DNA of 64,000 nucleotides from Fischerella sp. PCC 9431 (GTDB taxonomy: Bacteria > Cyanobacteriota > Cyanobacteriia > Cyanobacteriales > Nostocaceae): positions 1 to 64,000 of the forward strand of contig NZ_KE650771.1 in NCBI RefSeq assembly GCF_000447295.1, read 5' to 3'. The position numbers and the translations under genes were made by a program. A model generated the notes under the pieces. That model was given only the letters and a program-made list of their open reading frames with translations, was not told the DNA's origin and did no database searches. Below, piece after piece: positions 9,503 through 16,680 of this stretch (positions are counted from its first letter, which is position 1; the number at the start of each line of letters is the position of its first letter).

Positions 9503-10471
9503 ATGGATGCTAATTTGATCGTATCCAACATCCTGAATCCACCAGTCTTGTTTTTTTTCCTGGGGATGACTGCTGTTTTTGTCAAGTCTGATTTGGAAAT
9601 TCCCGCACCCATACCCAAACTTTTTTCGCTTTATCTGCTGTTTGCAATTGGGTTTAAGGGAGGGGTTGAACTGATGAAAAGCGGCGTCACACAGGAAGTA
9701 GTGCTGACGCTGTTCGCAGCAGTGGTGATGGCTTGTGCAGTGCCGATTTATACTTTCTTTATTCTGAAGCTGAAACTGGATACTTACGATGCAGCCGCGA
9801 TCGCAGCTACCTATGGCTCTATCAGTGCTGTTACCTTTATCACAGCCAGCGCCTTTTTAAATGAACTGGGCATTACTTTTGATGGCTACATGGTAGCAGC
9901 TTTGGCTCTAATGGAATCACCAGCCATCATTGTTGGTTTGATTTTAGTGAATTTATTCACGACTGATGGTAAACGAGACTTTTCTTGGCCGGAAGTTTTA
10001 AGAGATGCATTTCTCAATAGTTCCGTCTTTCTTTTAGTTGGTAGCTTGCTGATCGGATTTTTAACAGGAGAACATGGTTGGCAGGTTTTAGAACCCTTTA
10101 CTCAGGGAATGTTTTATGGCGTTCTCACTTTCTTTTTATTAGATATGGGCTTAGTTGCAGCCCGAAGAATAAAAGACTTGCAAAAAACCGGAGTTTTTCT
10201 GATCTCATTTGCCATACTCATTCCCATAGTCAATGCAGTGATTGGGTTAGCGATCGCCAAAATAATTGGTATGGCTGAAGGAGATGCACTTTTATTTGCT
10301 GTGCTGTGTGCGAGTGCTTCTTATATAGCTGTCCCAGCAGCGATGCGATTAACCGTTCCAGAAGCAAATCCCAGCCTGTATGTTTCTACTGCTCTCGCAG
10401 TCACATTCCCGTTCAACATTATTGTGGGAATTCCTCTGTATCTGTACGGGATTAACCTATTTTGGAGCTAA
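9503..10471 (+). CDS. sbtA: Sodium-dependent bicarbonate transporter SbtA
   Basis: High-affinity Na+/HCO3- symporter of the plasma membrane, part of the CO2-concentrating mechanism. It matches the SbtA family (DUF897): FFFLGMTAVFVKSDLEIP near the start, then about ten hydrophobic helices including LFAIGFKGGVELMKSG and TYGSISAVTFITASAFL. At about 322 residues it is shorter than the well-studied Synechocystis form of about 370. I chose the second ATG at 9503 because the Shine-Dalgarno AAGGAGG (9489-9495) is 7 bases before it but only one base before the ATG at 9497. sbtB follows after four bases and a carbonic anhydrase after that, so this is a bicarbonate-uptake operon. Confidence 0.93.
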   Translation: MDANLIVSNILNPPVLFFFLGMTAVFVKSDLEIPAPIPKLFSLYLLFAIGFKGGVELMKSGVTQEVVLTLFAAVVMACAVPIYTFFILKLKLDTYDAAAIAATYGSISAVTFITASAFLNELGITFDGYMVAALALMESPAIIVGLILVNLFTTDGKRDFSWPEVLRDAFLNSSVFLLVGSLLIGFLTGEHGWQVLEPFTQGMFYGVLTFFLLDMGLVAARRIKDLQKTGVFLISFAILIPIVNAVIGLAIAKIIGMAEGDALLFAVLCASASYIAVPAAMRLTVPEANPSLYVSTALAVTFPFNIIVGIPLYLYGINLFWS

Positions 10472-10475
10472 TGTT

Positions 10476-10787
10476 ATGCACTTAGTCAAAAAAATAGAAA
10501 TTATTGCCAACTCTTTTGAACTAGCTAAAATTTTGGAAAGCCTGGACAAATCAGGTGTACATGGTCACATTGTGATTCGTAATGTCGCGGGTAAGGGATT
10601 ACGAGGTATGGCTGAAGATTTGGACATGACGATGCTTGATAATGTTTACATTATTGCTTTCTGTATGCCAGAACAACTCAAATCAGCAGTGGAACATATC
10701 AGACCCGTACTCAATAAATTTGGCGGAACCTGTTATATCTCAGATGTCATGGAAATCCGCTCATTAAAATGTGTTGCGTCACTGTAA
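10476..10787 (+). CDS. sbtB: PII-like signalling protein SbtB
   Basis: Small trimeric PII-like regulator that binds SbtA and adenine nucleotides and gates bicarbonate uptake. The 103 residues fit the SbtB family: KKIEIIANSFELAKILESLDKSG, then GHIVIRNVAGKGLRG and a C-terminal strand CYISDVMEIRSL. The start at 10476 is supported by GGAG seven bases upstream and by the four-base gap after the sbtA stop. The C-terminus ends RSLKCVASL and lacks the CGPEGC redox loop reported for Synechocystis SbtB, so the disulfide-dependent control described there would be absent here (inference). Confidence 0.88.
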   Translation: MHLVKKIEIIANSFELAKILESLDKSGVHGHIVIRNVAGKGLRGMAEDLDMTMLDNVYIIAFCMPEQLKSAVEHIRPVLNKFGGTCYISDVMEIRSLKCVASL

Positions 10788-10814
10788 ACAACCGTACATG
10801 CAAGGAAACTTTTC

Positions 10815-11516
10815 ATGGAACGTCGTGATTTTTTAAAGTGGGGAGCGATTGGGGGATTTGGTTTGGTGGTAACTGCTAGTGATTTTTTCTGGCAGATTAA
10901 ACAAGTTCAAGCCGCCGAATTACCCCCAACGGCTCCTGTTTCTCTTGATCCAGATGCTGCACTGCAAAAGCTGATAGCAGGAAATCAGCGCTTTGTCAAA
11001 CATCAACCCCAATATCCCGATCAAACTGCGGCTCGATTACAGGAAGTTGCTCAAGCTCAACATCCATTTGCAACTGTTTTAAGTTGTGCAGATTCGCGAG
11101 TCCCGGCGGAGATTATTTTTGATCAGGGTATCGGCGATATCTTTGATGTTCGCATTGCGGGTAATATTGCCACACCAGAAGCAACTGGTAGTATTGAGTA
11201 TGCGGTTGCTTTGTTAAATACTCCTTTGCTGATGGTATTAGGTCACGAGCGATGTGGAGCAGTTACCGCCGCCGTCCAAAACGAAGCGTTACCTGGTGAT
11301 ATTAGCACCTTTGTCAAGGCAATTAAGCCTGTTGTGCAGAAATTCAAAGATCAATCAGGTGATCTAGTTGACAAAGTTGTTGTGGCTAATGTGCATTATC
11401 AAATTGAACAGTTAAAGCGATCGCCCCTGTTATCTGAGCGTTTGCAGTCTGGCAAACTAAAAATCGTCGGTGGTCGTTATGATTTAGATACCGGGAGTGT
11501 GGGGATTATCACTTAG
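10815..11516 (+). CDS. Exported beta-carbonic anhydrase with Tat signal
   Basis: Zinc enzyme interconverting CO2 and bicarbonate. The 233-residue protein opens MERRDFLKWGAIGGFGLVVT, a classic twin-arginine signal (RRDFLK), so the folded enzyme should reach the periplasm or thylakoid lumen. Zinc ligands are visible: C91 with the Asp-Arg dyad (CADSR), then H144 and C147 (HERCGAV). RIAGNIATPEATGSIEYAV is a beta-class signature. It resembles the EcaB type of cyanobacterial external carbonic anhydrase. AAGGAA lies about 7 bases before the ATG. Position directly after sbtA-sbtB suggests it supplies bicarbonate near the transporter or recycles leaked CO2. Confidence 0.92.
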   Translation: MERRDFLKWGAIGGFGLVVTASDFFWQIKQVQAAELPPTAPVSLDPDAALQKLIAGNQRFVKHQPQYPDQTAARLQEVAQAQHPFATVLSCADSRVPAEIIFDQGIGDIFDVRIAGNIATPEATGSIEYAVALLNTPLLMVLGHERCGAVTAAVQNEALPGDISTFVKAIKPVVQKFKDQSGDLVDKVVVANVHYQIEQLKRSPLLSERLQSGKLKIVGGRYDLDTGSVGIIT

Positions 11517-11550
11517 AATTACAGAAGTAATAAAGTTTTTGCTTTTATAG

Positions 11551-11586
11551 CCCACACTGTATTCGGAGTAACGAATGCAGGGTGGG
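11551..11586. terminator. Hairpin between convergent genes
   Basis: CCCACACTGTATTCG pairs with CGAATGCAGGGTGGG around a 6-base loop, with one mismatch and one wobble. It lies between the carbonic anhydrase stop and the TonB receptor stop, so it could terminate both. There is no T-run on either side. Confidence 0.55.
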
Positions 11587-11593
11587 TAATTTA

Positions 11594-13747
11594 TTAATTT
11601 GATGTTAAACCAATCCGAAAAGTAAACCCAGGGCTGTAGGTACGATTAACTCGCTCGTATTGCTCACCCAGCAAGTTTTCTAAGTATACTCTGATTCCCA
11701 ATGTTCTTGTTAAAGGTATGCGAGCGCTAAAATCTAAATTAAAGAATGATGGGACAAAATCTGTGGTTTTATCTCCTGGATTCGTAAAAAAGGCTCGGCG
11801 AGCGCCACTGTTATAAGTAGCATACAAATTAGCTTGCCATCCTCCACTTTGATAACCAACCCCAGCTTGAGCTACAGAATAGGGAATCATTCCTAATTGT
11901 AAGCCTTTTTCTACTCCTGTTTTGATCTGGGCATCTGTGTAAGTATAGTTAACAAAAGTAGACCAATTAGAAGTAACTTGCCATTTCAAAGCTGCTTCAA
12001 AACCATTAGTATCCACAAGTCCGATATTTTCCCATCTTCCTTGAATTACTGCCAGGCGATTATCTAAACTACTGCCAAAATAAGTAAACTGTCCTGTTAA
12101 ATTTTCTAAGAAATTAACATCTACTCCCGCAGTCCAAGATGAACCTTTTTCTGGTTCTAAATCTGGATTTGGCAACCAACCGTGAACAGTATCATAAACA
12201 TATAGTTGATCTAAACCAGGATTGCGCTGTCCTCCGATCCAACTTCCCCGTAGAGCAAATCTTGGCGTCACACCATAACGAAATCCCACACTAGGATTGA
12301 GATAATTACCAAATTGACTATCAAAGTTTTGTCTTAGTCCTAAATCTAGTTCCAAGTTTCTAGTGATGTTCCAAGTATTGAGAACAAATAAAGCCGTATT
12401 TAATAAATTTTCGTTTTCATTTTCATTTAAAGCCAGTCGATCTGGACGTGTACTTTCAGTCTTGCCATCCAAGTTTGTATTTTGAAATTCCAAGCCCCAT
12501 CGCAATCGATTATCTGGACTTGTTCGCCAATCATGATCTAATCTAGCTGTAAATAATTGAGTATCTAAAACACCTGTACGATAATATTCTCTGTTTTGAA
12601 AAACAGTAGGACCATAAGTACTAAAATAATCTTGATTGTAACCTAATGTAGTTGTCAGAATGGAATTTTCACCATTACCTAATAGGGTTCTCCAAGATAA
12701 ACCAATATTTAGCCCATCGTGATCTAATCGGTCTTTTTGGAGTGGAAAACCAAAATATACTAACCCGCGACGACTGCTGAGTTTTGTGGCGTCGAAACTG
12801 AGAGTATTTCTGTCATTTAAATCAAATATCAAACTACCAAAATAACTACTAGTAGCACTATCTGCATTGGTTAAATAACCATCAGCATTACGATTTGCTG
12901 CACCTTCTGGTACTTTGTAGCGATTATCTATGAAGCTTCTTTCAAAACTGAAATTATATTTAACAGCATCCAATGAACCGTTAAAGCTTGTTTGTTGATT
13001 ATTAAAATTTAATGAGCCAAATTCTACAGCACCATTAAATTGAGGAGTGAAGCCACCTTGTTTAGTAATAATATTCACAACTCCACCAAAGCCAGATGAA
13101 CCATACAAGGTGGTAACAGCACCACTGGATAATTCAATTCTGTCTATTGATTCTACAGGAATGCTATTTAAATCGGTAGCTCCATGATAGGTGTTGACAT
13201 TAGTATTAATTGGTCTACCATTAATCAGAAATACCGATTGATTAATAGAGTGTCCTCGATAGTATGTACCTGTATGAATGTCTGCTCCATATCCGACATC
13301 ATTAATTGCAAACCCCGGCATTCTTTTGAGAACATCAGCTACACTTGTAGAACCTTGTTTTTGAATTTCTTCTTGTTCAATTACGTAAATAGGAGTAGAT
13401 TGAGGCAATGTGTATAGTTCCCCAATTACTTCTGTTTCTATATCTGCTTCGTTAGTGTTGTTATCAGTATTGTCGTCAGTAGTAGAGGGTTCTGTTTCGT
13501 TTTCTGCCTGTGCTATTGTTTCAAGAGATGTAGATTGCTGAGTTAATAATTGTGCTTTCGTAGCGGGTAATTCTATTTGATTTAAGTTCAGAATATTTGA
13601 ATTTATTTGTAGAGATTCGTTGACAATTTGTCGATTATTTTTATTCTCGTCAGCAAGAGCAGGATAGATAATGAGTAGATTAATTAAAACTCCTGAAACC
13701 AAAGAAAAATGCTTTTTCACTTTTATAATCACTGATGGCAGAAACAC
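11594..13747 (-). CDS. TonB-dependent outer-membrane receptor
   Basis: Outer-membrane active transporter of 717 residues, driven by TonB/ExbBD. A signal peptide ends near ALA (residue 32), followed by about 65 low-complexity Asn/Thr/Glu-rich residues. The plug domain runs from about 112 (STPIYVIEQEEIQKQG) through LINGRPINTNV and DRIELSSGAVTTLYGSSGFG to NIITKQG. A 22-strand-type barrel ends in a final strand SPGFTFRIGL. The ligand is not evident; siderophore, cobalamin and metal receptors share this fold. Its promoter shares a conserved element with cytochrome c6. Because that promoter places the transcript start only a few bases before this ATG, the GTG at codon 10 (13720) is a credible alternative start. 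Confidence 0.9.
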   Translation of the reverse strand: MFLPSVIIKVKKHFSLVSGVLINLLIIYPALADENKNNRQIVNESLQINSNILNLNQIELPATKAQLLTQQSTSLETIAQAENETEPSTTDDNTDNNTNEADIETEVIGELYTLPQSTPIYVIEQEEIQKQGSTSVADVLKRMPGFAINDVGYGADIHTGTYYRGHSINQSVFLINGRPINTNVNTYHGATDLNSIPVESIDRIELSSGAVTTLYGSSGFGGVVNIITKQGGFTPQFNGAVEFGSLNFNNQQTSFNGSLDAVKYNFSFERSFIDNRYKVPEGAANRNADGYLTNADSATSSYFGSLIFDLNDRNTLSFDATKLSSRRGLVYFGFPLQKDRLDHDGLNIGLSWRTLLGNGENSILTTTLGYNQDYFSTYGPTVFQNREYYRTGVLDTQLFTARLDHDWRTSPDNRLRWGLEFQNTNLDGKTESTRPDRLALNENENENLLNTALFVLNTWNITRNLELDLGLRQNFDSQFGNYLNPSVGFRYGVTPRFALRGSWIGGQRNPGLDQLYVYDTVHGWLPNPDLEPEKGSSWTAGVDVNFLENLTGQFTYFGSSLDNRLAVIQGRWENIGLVDTNGFEAALKWQVTSNWSTFVNYTYTDAQIKTGVEKGLQLGMIPYSVAQAGVGYQSGGWQANLYATYNSGARRAFFTNPGDKTTDFVPSFFNLDFSARIPLTRTLGIRVYLENLLGEQYERVNRTYSPGFTFRIGLTSN

Positions 13748-13756
13748 TTTCAGTGA

Positions 13757-13811
13757 TATTTAGCAGCTATGGCAAATACATGTCAAAAGACAGACTGTCG
13801 TACTTTCAAAG
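13757..13811 (-). promoter_or_regulatory. Promoter with petJ-like operator (TonB receptor)
   Basis: On the minus strand: AAAGTACGACAGTCTGTC, then TT and the -35 box TTGACA (13781-13786), an 18-base spacer, and the -10 box TAAATA (13757-13762). The palindrome GACA-N3-TGTC abuts the -35 box. The same arrangement precedes petJ at 15796-15848; 25 of 30 aligned bases agree. Confidence 0.65.
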
Positions 13812-13865
13812 CACAAACCTTTGAGAAAATTTGTGTTTTAACATCATGAAAAATTGTTATTTTTA

Positions 13866-14795
13866 TTAGACAATAATAACTTTAAATGGTATCTGCCGTT
13901 GTACAGTTTTGATTAAAGATAATGTCTTTTCGTATGCTATTTTTTCTCCTTGATAACCAAAGTAATCAGCTGCTTTAAGCAAATCTGCGATCGCAGCTTG
14001 TTCATAACCTAGCCGATGAAGAGCTATTCCTCTGCTAGTATAAGCGCTGCCATCACTAGGGTTAAGTCGGATGACTTTGGTAAAATTATCTACAGCACCA
14101 GCATAATCTTTGCCTCTAGCACAAGCACAACCCCGGTTAAAGTAAGCTCGATAGTCAACACCATTGAGGCGAATTGCCAGATTAAAGTCAAGCATCGCAT
14201 TTTGTATATCTGCTAGCTCTAAACGTGCTAATCCTCGATCATTATAAATATCGGCAAGCAAAGAACCATCTATATGGGAAATTTGACTTAAGGCGAGGTT
14301 GTAGTCTGTAATTGCCTGTTGATATTTTTCTAAAGAAGCATGAGCAATTCCCCGGTTATAATAAGCTCGGAAATCACTGGGCTTGAGAGCGATCGCTTGT
14401 TGATCATCAGCAATAGCCGCTTCATAGTAACCTAGTCTATACTCGGCAATTCCTCTATTTAAATAAGCCTCAGCATTTTTCGGCGAGAGATTTATTGCTT
14501 GTGTACAGTCTGCGATCGCATTGTGATAATCTTGAATGTTGACATAAGCAAGACAACGATTACTATAAGCTGCGCCAAAATCTTGTTTCTGTTGAATCGC
14601 CTGTTGAAATTGTGCGATCGCCCCTTGGTAGTTACCATACAACATCTTTTCTACCCCCAGCTTGAAAAAATCCTCTGCTGTCGTTGGGATGATAGAAGTA
14701 GTTGTGGTTAACGAATACGCAGGCGAAGATACAAATAAACAACTAAGAACAACAATAGTAATTAACCTGAAAACAAAGTGATAACAGCAATTCAT
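13866..14795 (-). CDS. Exported TPR-repeat protein
   Basis: 309 residues with a signal peptide (hydrophobic stretch IVVLSCLFVSSPAYS). About seven tetratricopeptide repeats follow, for example AAYSNRCLAYVNIQDYHNAI, AEAYLNRGIAEYRLGYYEAA, FRAYYNRGIAHASLEKYQQA and SAYTSRGIALHRLGYEQAA. Such proteins act as protein-protein scaffolds, here presumably in the periplasm or thylakoid lumen. It lies between the TonB receptor and petJ on the same strand, with gaps of about 120 and 615 bases, so it likely has its own promoter. No catalytic domain is seen and the partner is unknown. Confidence 0.85.
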   Translation of the reverse strand: MNCCYHFVFRLITIVVLSCLFVSSPAYSLTTTTSIIPTTAEDFFKLGVEKMLYGNYQGAIAQFQQAIQQKQDFGAAYSNRCLAYVNIQDYHNAIADCTQAINLSPKNAEAYLNRGIAEYRLGYYEAAIADDQQAIALKPSDFRAYYNRGIAHASLEKYQQAITDYNLALSQISHIDGSLLADIYNDRGLARLELADIQNAMLDFNLAIRLNGVDYRAYFNRGCACARGKDYAGAVDNFTKVIRLNPSDGSAYTSRGIALHRLGYEQAAIADLLKAADYFGYQGEKIAYEKTLSLIKTVQRQIPFKVIIV

Positions 14796-14904
14796 AAAAC
14801 ATCACTTTTTGTGTGGATAGCAAGTAGTTAAAAATAACTCAGAAAAAATAGGCAACAATTACGCTCTAAAACGGACTGAATTACCACTCAACAGTCGGTT
14901 TTAA

Positions 14905-14946
14905 CCGAGTTTTGCTATTAGCCTCACCAATGAATTATGAGGCGGA
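14905..14946. repeat. Palindromic interspersed repeat, copy 2
   Basis: Matches 121-162 at about 38 of 42 positions, including an identical 16-base stretch CTATTAGCCTCACCAA. Confidence 0.6.
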
Positions 14947-15079
14947 CTGGATGAGAATGAAATACCCCTGGAAACTTGATTTACGAGTTGAAAACCCCAC
15001 AACTAAGCATCAAAATCTCTCCCCTGATTCCCGATCCCCGTTACCCCTACATCAATTTTCAAAATCAGCTAATGGTAGG

Positions 15080-15132
15080 GTTTGTAGTGAGAATTTTAGT
15101 ACTCCATAAGCGCTTAAGCGCTTACTACAAAC
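15080..15132. repeat. Inverted-repeat element, TTTGTAGT type
   Basis: Arms GTTTGTAGT and ACTACAAAC enclose about 35 bases including AGCGCTTAAGCGCT. A related element lies at 15293-15348. Confidence 0.55.
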
Positions 15133-15292
15133 TATAGAAACTAATGGGATAAACCACTAACTACTAACAAAAACTACAGATAAACACAAACAGACACTCA
15201 TTCTAACCATGTCTATATGTGTACATCTGTAGTTTCAAATACTTACTTGTGGTCTAGTTTCTGGTGGTATATCATCGCATAGTTCTGACAGG

Positions 15293-15348
15293 TTTGTAGT
15301 AAGCACTTTAGTGCATGAAGATTTGAGAACCAAAGTCTTTACTACAAA
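15293..15348. repeat. Inverted-repeat element, TTTGTAGT type
   Basis: Arms TTTGTAGTAA and TTACTACAAA are perfect complements. The inner text GCACTTTAGTGC is itself a palindrome. Confidence 0.55.
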
Positions 15349-15411
15349 TGCATTTACTCATCAAAACTAATGTGACAGAATACTCATTCTTAGTCTCTAG
15401 CCCTGATTTTT

Positions 15412-15747
15412 CTACTTCCAACCTTTGTCAGCTTGTTCTAAAACATAAGCAGCAACATTTTCAATCTGCTCTGGTTTTAAACGAGCTTTAAAAGCTGGCA
15501 TAGCATTTTTACCATTTGTCACTTGGGCAATAATAGCTTCTGCTGAGTACATGCCATATTTTTCCAAGTCACTTTTGTTCAAGCTTTTATTTGCTTGCAC
15601 TAAGTTTTTACCACCTGCATGACAAGAAGCACAATTAGCGCTAAAGACTTTAGCACCGTTAGCTGCATCTGCGGCTAAAGCAGGGCGATTAAAAGCGAAG
15701 GTGAAGATTGTGATGCCAAGCAGCAACACTGACAAAATCTTTTTCAT
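15412..15747 (-). CDS. petJ: Cytochrome c6
   Basis: Soluble lumenal c-type cytochrome carrying electrons from cytochrome b6f to photosystem I or to the terminal oxidase; it replaces plastocyanin when copper is scarce. I start at the ATG at 15747, preceded by AGGAA, giving 111 residues. A signal peptide ([24 protein letters not shown]) is cut after residue 25, leaving about 86 residues, the normal size. The heme is attached at C39 and C42 with axial H43 (CASCH); the other axial ligand is M83 (NAMPAF). Cytochrome cM or c550 are less likely given the length and MPAF motif. Transcription is probably controlled by the operator-like element 75 bases upstream. Confidence 0.92.
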   Translation of the reverse strand: MKKILSVLLLGITIFTFAFNRPALAADAANGAKVFSANCASCHAGGKNLVQANKSLNKSDLEKYGMYSAEAIIAQVTNGKNAMPAFKARLKPEQIENVAAYVLEQADKGWK

Positions 15748-15795
15748 TCCGTGTTTCCTCTGCAAAAAGGACTAATAAGTCCATAATCCTTACTA

Positions 15796-15848
15796 ATTCT
15801 CAGCTTCAGGGCTTTTACTCGTCAAAAGACAAGCTGTCATACTTTGAG
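15796..15848 (-). promoter_or_regulatory. petJ promoter with conserved operator-like element
   Basis: On the minus strand: AAAGTATGACAGCTTGTC, then TT and -35 TTGACG (15820-15825), an 18-base spacer and -10 GAGAAT (15796-15801). The dyad GACA-N3-TGTC touches the -35 box. In Synechocystis petJ is repressed by the BlaI-family PetR in a copper-dependent way; whether this dyad is that operator was not tested. Confidence 0.6.
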
Positions 15849-15851
15849 AGA

Positions 15852-15998
15852 GGAATAGGGGATTGGGGATTGGGGATTGGGCATTGGGCATTGGGCATTG
15901 GGCATTGGGCATTGGTCTATTCTCCCTGCACCCTGCTTCCTTGTCTTCCTTGTCTTCCTTGTCTTCCTTGTCCCTCTTACCAATTTTTAATTTTTAAT
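15852..15998. repeat. Composite short tandem repeat block, inverted copy
   Basis: GGGGATT units, then GGGCATT heptamers, the junction GGTCTATTCTCCCTGC, CTTCCTTGT units and finally TTTTTAA units. This is the reverse orientation of the blocks at 1783, 20105 and 45467. It runs up to the stop of the acetyltransferase gene. Confidence 0.8.
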
Positions 15999-16000
15999 TT

Positions 16001-16510
16001 TTAATTTTTAATTGATAAGTCCCTGATCCCCAATTCCCTCAATGCTTCACCCGTAACGCGACAAATTCGCCACTCGTCTAAAATTGATGCTCCCATGTGG
16101 CGGTAAAATGCTTGGGCTGGTTCATTCCAATCTAAAACACTCCACTCTAAACGTCCGCAATCTCTTTCTACAGCTATGTGAGCAACTTTAATTAAAAGCG
16201 CTTTGCCAATTCCTTGGTTTCGATACTCTGGCAAAACAAATATATCTTCTAGATATATTCCTGGCTTGGTTAGGAAAGTTGAATAATTATGAAAAAACAG
16301 GGCAAACCCCACAGCTTGCCCTGTATATTCTGCTAATATAGCTTCAGCATATTTAGGGGAGCCAAACAAATGCTCCTTGAGTGCAGCCGGACTGCCCGTG
16401 ACTGCATGAGATAACTTTTCGTATTCTGCAAGTGCTTTTACTAAGTCAAATATCGCACCACAGTCAGCAGGTTCAGCAAAACGCACTATTAAATTATTTT
16501 CAGAAGTCAT
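16001..16510 (-). CDS. GNAT acetyltransferase (SSAT/diamine-like)
   Basis: Acetyl-CoA-dependent N-acetyltransferase. From the ATG at 16510 it has about 169 residues. IVRFAEPADCGAIFDLVKALAEYEKL opens the fold, the acetyl-CoA-binding P-loop reads YRNQGIGKALL, and RLEWSVLDWNEPAQAFYRHMGA is typical of the spermidine/spermine or thialysine acetyltransferase-like branch. Seven further upstream codons to 16531 are encoded by repeat-like DNA (TTTGTCATTG) and are less likely to be translated. The last residues (DLSIKN) run into the repeat block downstream. The substrate is unknown. Confidence 0.85.
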   Translation of the reverse strand: MTSENNLIVRFAEPADCGAIFDLVKALAEYEKLSHAVTGSPAALKEHLFGSPKYAEAILAEYTGQAVGFALFFHNYSTFLTKPGIYLEDIFVLPEYRNQGIGKALLIKVAHIAVERDCGRLEWSVLDWNEPAQAFYRHMGASILDEWRICRVTGEALRELGIRDLSIKN

Positions 16511-16536
16511 TTGTAATTTGTCATTGCTCATTATCT

Positions 16537-16560
16537 AGAGACGCAATAAATCGCGTTTCT
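16537..16560. repeat. GAGACGCGAT-type palindromic repeat
   Basis: AGAGACGCAATAAATCGCG and following bases; a slightly diverged member of the family also at 5234, 16643 and 34476. Confidence 0.65.
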
Positions 16561-16642
16561 ACAATAGTCATTAGTTCATAATCAAAGCCGATAGTCAAGA
16601 GTTCAAAGTCTTTAACTCTTAAACCAATGACAAATGACTATT

Positions 16643-16668
16643 GTACAGACGCGATAAATCGCGTCTCT
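16643..16668. repeat. GAGACGCGAT-type palindromic repeat
   Basis: CAGACGCGATAAATCGCGTC is a perfect hairpin. It sits 12 bases past the sigma factor stop and could act as its transcript end. Confidence 0.7.
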
Positions 16669-16680
16669 AGCAATGACAAA

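Larger units (their letters stand above)
14796..15411. other. Gene-free region with several palindromic repeats
   Basis: No gene is supported. It carries the second copy of the GCCTCA/TGAGGC repeat (14905-14946), AGCGCTTAAGCGCT at about 15109-15122, and two inverted-repeat elements bounded by TTTGTAGT and ACTACAAA (15080-15132 and 15293-15348). Confidence 0.6.

Noticed and set aside
14912-15109. 65-codon frame in the gap upstream of the TPR gene
   Set aside because: It starts within an interspersed repeat and has no domain or ribosome-binding site.
15852-15916. Possible CRISPR array in the regular GGGCATT repeats
   Set aside because: Units are 7 bases with no spacers; this is a simple tandem repeat.
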